64,000 bases of DNA, taken from positions 103,538 to 167,537 of the forward strand of contig JABSSL010000007.1 in assembly GCA_013214355.1 (NCBI GenBank), read 5' to 3'. Under the pieces are notes generated by a model. That model was not told where the DNA came from. It searched no databases and saw only the letters and a list, made by a program, of their open reading frames with translations. The stretch comes from Saprospiraceae bacterium. GTDB taxonomy: Bacteria; Bacteroidota; Bacteroidia; Chitinophagales; Saprospiraceae. Of this stretch, positions 62,143 through 64,000 are shown piece by piece. The translations under genes and the position numbers were made by a program. Numbering within the stretch: the first letter of the stretch is position 1; each line of letters begins with the position of its first letter.

Positions 62143-62437
62143 TATATTATTTATTGTTTGAATTTTAGGTAAATATAAAACAATTAGTTGTGAGAATTGC
62201 TGCTTTTTTTGTTGTCTTCGTTAAGATGTTGGTTATCAGTTTTTTGTGGAGTATGTGTAGCGGACAGTATCGGCTTATATCAACTTTAACATTACTTATG
62301 CGTTTTTAGAGTTGTAAAACAAGAGAAAAACAATTATATTGTTTAGAGCAAAACAAGGAGTTATGGGACAAAATATGATTGTTGCATCACTTGTTTGACA
62401 GCTGCAAAAAAAGGTCAAAATTTAGTAAAGTATCCAA

Positions 62438-62667
62438 TAATTTTGTTTTTTTGCAGTACAAGCTATTTTAATAAGGAAAAAGCCGGATGAAAATCTCTCA
62501 CAAGTGTTAAAGGTTTTGCGCATTGCAACTTTCCGGATGGTTCCCTGTTAAATAAGACAAGTTTAGAAATCATACTCGATTAAGAGCATTCATATGTAGA
62601 TTGTTTTCATTTGGTTTTTTGGGGTTATACAGGGTGCTGCGAGTAATCGCAGCCGCCCTGTTTTTTT
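62438..62667 (+). ncRNA. Possible small RNA gene
   Basis: The 770-bp gap between radA and the rhodanese gene has no ORF. A perfect -7 box TAATTTTG (62438-62445) would start an RNA near 62452. A strong terminator follows at 62630-62667, giving about 215 nt. The middle folds as CCGGA...TCCGG around an AAAGGTT...AACTTT hairpin. No -33 TTG is at the usual spacing, so the promoter is weak evidence. It does not match tmRNA, SRP or RNase P as I know them; the length would fit 6S RNA, but the rod-like fold was not found. Confidence 0.35.
62630..62667 (+). terminator. Intrinsic terminator in radA-rhodanese gap
   Basis: CAGGGTGCTGCGA / TCGCAGCCGCCCTG forms a 12-13-pair stem with one bulge and a GTAA loop, followed by TTTTTTT. 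It has no coding gene in front of it on the + strand, which suggests a noncoding transcript. Confidence 0.85.
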
Positions 62668-62683
62668 AACTTCAAGATAGAGT

Positions 62684-62718
62684 AAAGTCCTTCAGGTAAC
62701 TGAAGGACTTTATTTTTT
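62684..62718 (+). terminator. Second intrinsic terminator
   Basis: AAAGTCCTTCAG / CTGAAGGACTTT is a perfect 12-bp stem with a GTAA loop, followed by ATTTTTTG. It lies 17 bp after the first terminator, forming a tandem stop. Confidence 0.85.
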
Positions 62719-62857
62719 GTTCTAACTTGCACATTTTCAATTACTTCTAGTCAAAAGGGTAAGCAAGGAATTCAAATTGCATGCCTAACTTCCTCAAGAC
62801 CTATCGACTCAACATCCATTATAGCCGGTTGGAAGGCTTCAAATAGTTCCTATTATC

Positions 62858-62865
62858 TATTTTTG
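62858..62865 (+). promoter_or_regulatory. -7 box of rhodanese lipoprotein
   Basis: TATTTTTG matches TAnnTTTG. It overlaps the track start at 62863, so the start must be downstream at 62914 or 62917. Confidence 0.5.
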
Positions 62866-62913
62866 CTGTTCAGCATGCTTGGAAACATCTTTCTAACTCA
62901 AAATCAATGTATC

Positions 62914-63330
62914 ATGATGAAATATTTGTATAGCCTACTTATGCTTTCTCTTTTGCTGGCTTGTAATGCCCAGAATGAAACCAAAGAAGCAGCGAGTGCA
63001 GCACCCACTGCAGCGGCTGCACCTCAAGGTATTCAAGACGTGGACGTAGCAACTTTTAAGGCCAAAATGCAAGAGGATGGAGTAGTACTCCTAGATGTCC
63101 GAACCCCTAAGGAAGTGGCCGCCGGAAAGATTGAAGGAGCCTTGGAAATCGATGTACTGGCAGACGACTTCGCACAGAAGGTACAAGGGTTGGAGAAAGA
63201 CAAAACCTATCTGGTCTATTGTAAAGCAGGAAGCCGGAGCGCTCGTGCTTGTAAAGTGATGGAAAAGGCTGGTTTTAAGGACCTTTATAACTTGAAAGGA
63301 GGGTACACAGCTTGGGCCGACCAAGAGTAA
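62914..63330 (+). CDS. Rhodanese-domain lipoprotein
   Basis: The start is set at 62914 (MMKYLYSLLMLSLLLACNAQ), or 62917, because the promoter overlaps the track start. The 138-residue protein has the lipobox LLAC. A low-complexity Ala/Thr linker precedes a single rhodanese domain (about 40-138) with LLDVRTPKEVAAGKIEGALEIDV and active-site loop CKAGSRSA. It would transfer sulfur or bind a persulfide in the periplasm. Thioredoxin follows 187 bp downstream, suggesting a thiol or sulfur role. Confidence 0.9.
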   Translation: MMKYLYSLLMLSLLLACNAQNETKEAASAAPTAAAAPQGIQDVDVATFKAKMQEDGVVLLDVRTPKEVAAGKIEGALEIDVLADDFAQKVQGLEKDKTYLVYCKAGSRSARACKVMEKAGFKDLYNLKGGYTAWADQE

Positions 63331-63517
63331 ACATACACCGTGGTAGGTAGCTGGTAGTGTGCTTGTAGAAAACAGTGAATTTTATCACAATAGAGGCAAA
63401 TAGAGTAAGAACATTGCCCAATACGTCCGCAGGCGGACCCTTAGCAATGCTTTGTTTCGACCGTTTTATGATCAGAGGTGTTATACTTGAGAAAATAAAA
63501 AACTAATTGTCAGTGAT

Positions 63518-63823
63518 ATGAAAAGCAAAGTATCGTTCAAGGAATTGGTCAACGGAGAAACACCTGTTTTGGTAGACTTTTTTGCGGAGTGGTGTGGCCC
63601 TTGTAAAGCCATGGCACCCGTCCTACAAGAAGTAGCCGGTGAGATAGGCGAAAAAGCTAAGATCGTCAAGATCGATGTAGATAAGAATCCCGCCATTGCC
63701 GATAAACTACAGATTAGAGGTGTTCCTACTTTTATGCTCTTCAAGGAGGGCGAGATTAAGTGGCGACAGGCAGGAATGCAGTCGGCCAAGCAACTTAAGA
63801 ACGTGATCGAAGCCTACGGCTAG
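63518..63823 (+). CDS. trxA: Thioredoxin
   Basis: This 101-residue cytosolic thioredoxin has the active site WCGPCK (about residues 24-29) and the cis-proline region RGVPTFMLF (about 66-74). It reduces protein disulfides using NADPH through thioredoxin reductase, which is not in the window. It has no signal peptide. A TATACTTG box 7 of 8 matching TAnnTTTG lies near 63482. A strong terminator follows. Confidence 0.95.
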   Translation: MKSKVSFKELVNGETPVLVDFFAEWCGPCKAMAPVLQEVAGEIGEKAKIVKIDVDKNPAIADKLQIRGVPTFMLFKEGEIKWRQAGMQSAKQLKNVIEAYG

Positions 63824-63846
63824 TCCAAAATAAATTCTATACCTTT

Positions 63847-63882
63847 AAGGCTTTCTATCGCAGAGATAGAAAGCCTTATTTA
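63847..63882 (+). terminator. Terminator of trxA
   Basis: AAGGCTTTCTATC / GATAGAAAGCCTT is a perfect 13-bp stem with a 5-nt loop followed by ATTTAT. It lies 23 bp after the thioredoxin stop. No gene is seen in the remaining bases to 64000. Confidence 0.8.
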
Positions 63883-64000
63883 TAAGAACCTGTTTCTTAC
63901 GTAGGGCGTCCTCAAAAAGTCGGCGCTGATTTCAGGTTATTATCATACCAGTTCGGCGATTCGAATTGGTTGAGTAAGCCACAGCTCTTGCTGTTGATTT

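Noticed and set aside
1-64000. tRNA, rRNA, CRISPR arrays, prophage or intact insertion sequences
   Set aside because: No cloverleaf-like segments, regular repeat-spacer arrays, integrase, transposase or phage structural genes were seen.

Overview
The window looks like an accessory-rich stretch of chromosome from a Bacteroidota member, most likely a Saprospiria/Lewinella-like marine or sludge bacterium. Evidence for this: several exported proteins end in T9SS-type sorting domains, many genes are preceded by the Bacteroidota -7 box TAnnTTTG and lack Shine-Dalgarno sequences, and gene families typical of this group occur (choice-of-anchor V protein, DUF6503, DUF6624, LytTR/LytS pairs, ECF42-type sigma factor with a DGPF protein, membrane-bound AraC regulators). 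No rRNA, tRNA, CRISPR array, prophage or intact insertion sequence was seen. All names are from reading the supplied translations; no database search was possible.

Layout. 0.2-6.4 kb (+): STAS protein and ribonuclease Z (overlapping), DUF6624 protein, a ToxR-like membrane winged-helix protein, a YwqK-like protein, then a secreted beta-propeller translationally coupled to a secreted trypsin-like protease with TPRs. 6.4-12.6 kb (-): LytTR regulator, its TPR/LytS-type kinase, and an operon of three exported proteins of unknown function. 12.6-13.5 kb: a long gap rich in palindromes. 13.5-22.9 kb: Gfo/Idh oxidoreductase, DUF6503 protein, small porin-like protein, SRPBCC protein, ECF42 sigma factor plus DGPF partner, lipoprotein, serine hydrolase, membrane AraC regulator. 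23-28.1 kb: a degraded region with gene remnants, an S41 protease, an NTF2-like protein and a 5'-truncated serine-hydrolase/D-aminoacylase fusion. 28.1-38.3 kb: T9SS cargo protein, MFS transporter, MacB/FtsX-type permease, cupin, GH53 galactanase with AraC regulator, SnoaL-like protein, GNAT, patatin. 38.4-46.3 kb: CotH-like exported protein, transglutaminase, M15-like membrane protein, dCTP deaminase, UvrD-family helicase with an eroded nuclease motif, lipoprotein. 46.3-55.2 kb: a small-ORF candidate, homocysteine methyltransferase, sulfatase, frameshifted SDR, DUF4097/GIN-type protein, asparaginyl-tRNA synthetase, TPR protein. 55.2-64 kb: Tat-exported metallo-hydrolase, DCC and DinB proteins, a BlaI/BlaR-type pair with two operators, RadA, a possible small RNA, rhodanese lipoprotein and thioredoxin.

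Most notable signal. The permease gene at 30657 and the DUF4097/GIN gene at 52750 (opposite strand, 22 kb away) share one upstream architecture: two 16-bp inverted repeats TGTTC-N6-GAACA set 21 bp apart, then 66-67 bp, then a sigma-54-like -24/-12 element, then the start codon 33-37 bp further on. This predicts a shared sigma-54 envelope-related regulon whose activator lies outside the window. Other points of interest are the BlaI operator filling the -33/-7 spacer, the BlaR-like peptidase carrying four carboxypeptidase-regulatory-like repeats and a T9SS-like tail, a dispersed palindromic repeat family (ATCCGAAGTTT...AAACTTCGGAT), and a promoter/terminator-bounded noncoding stretch at 62.4-62.7 kb.
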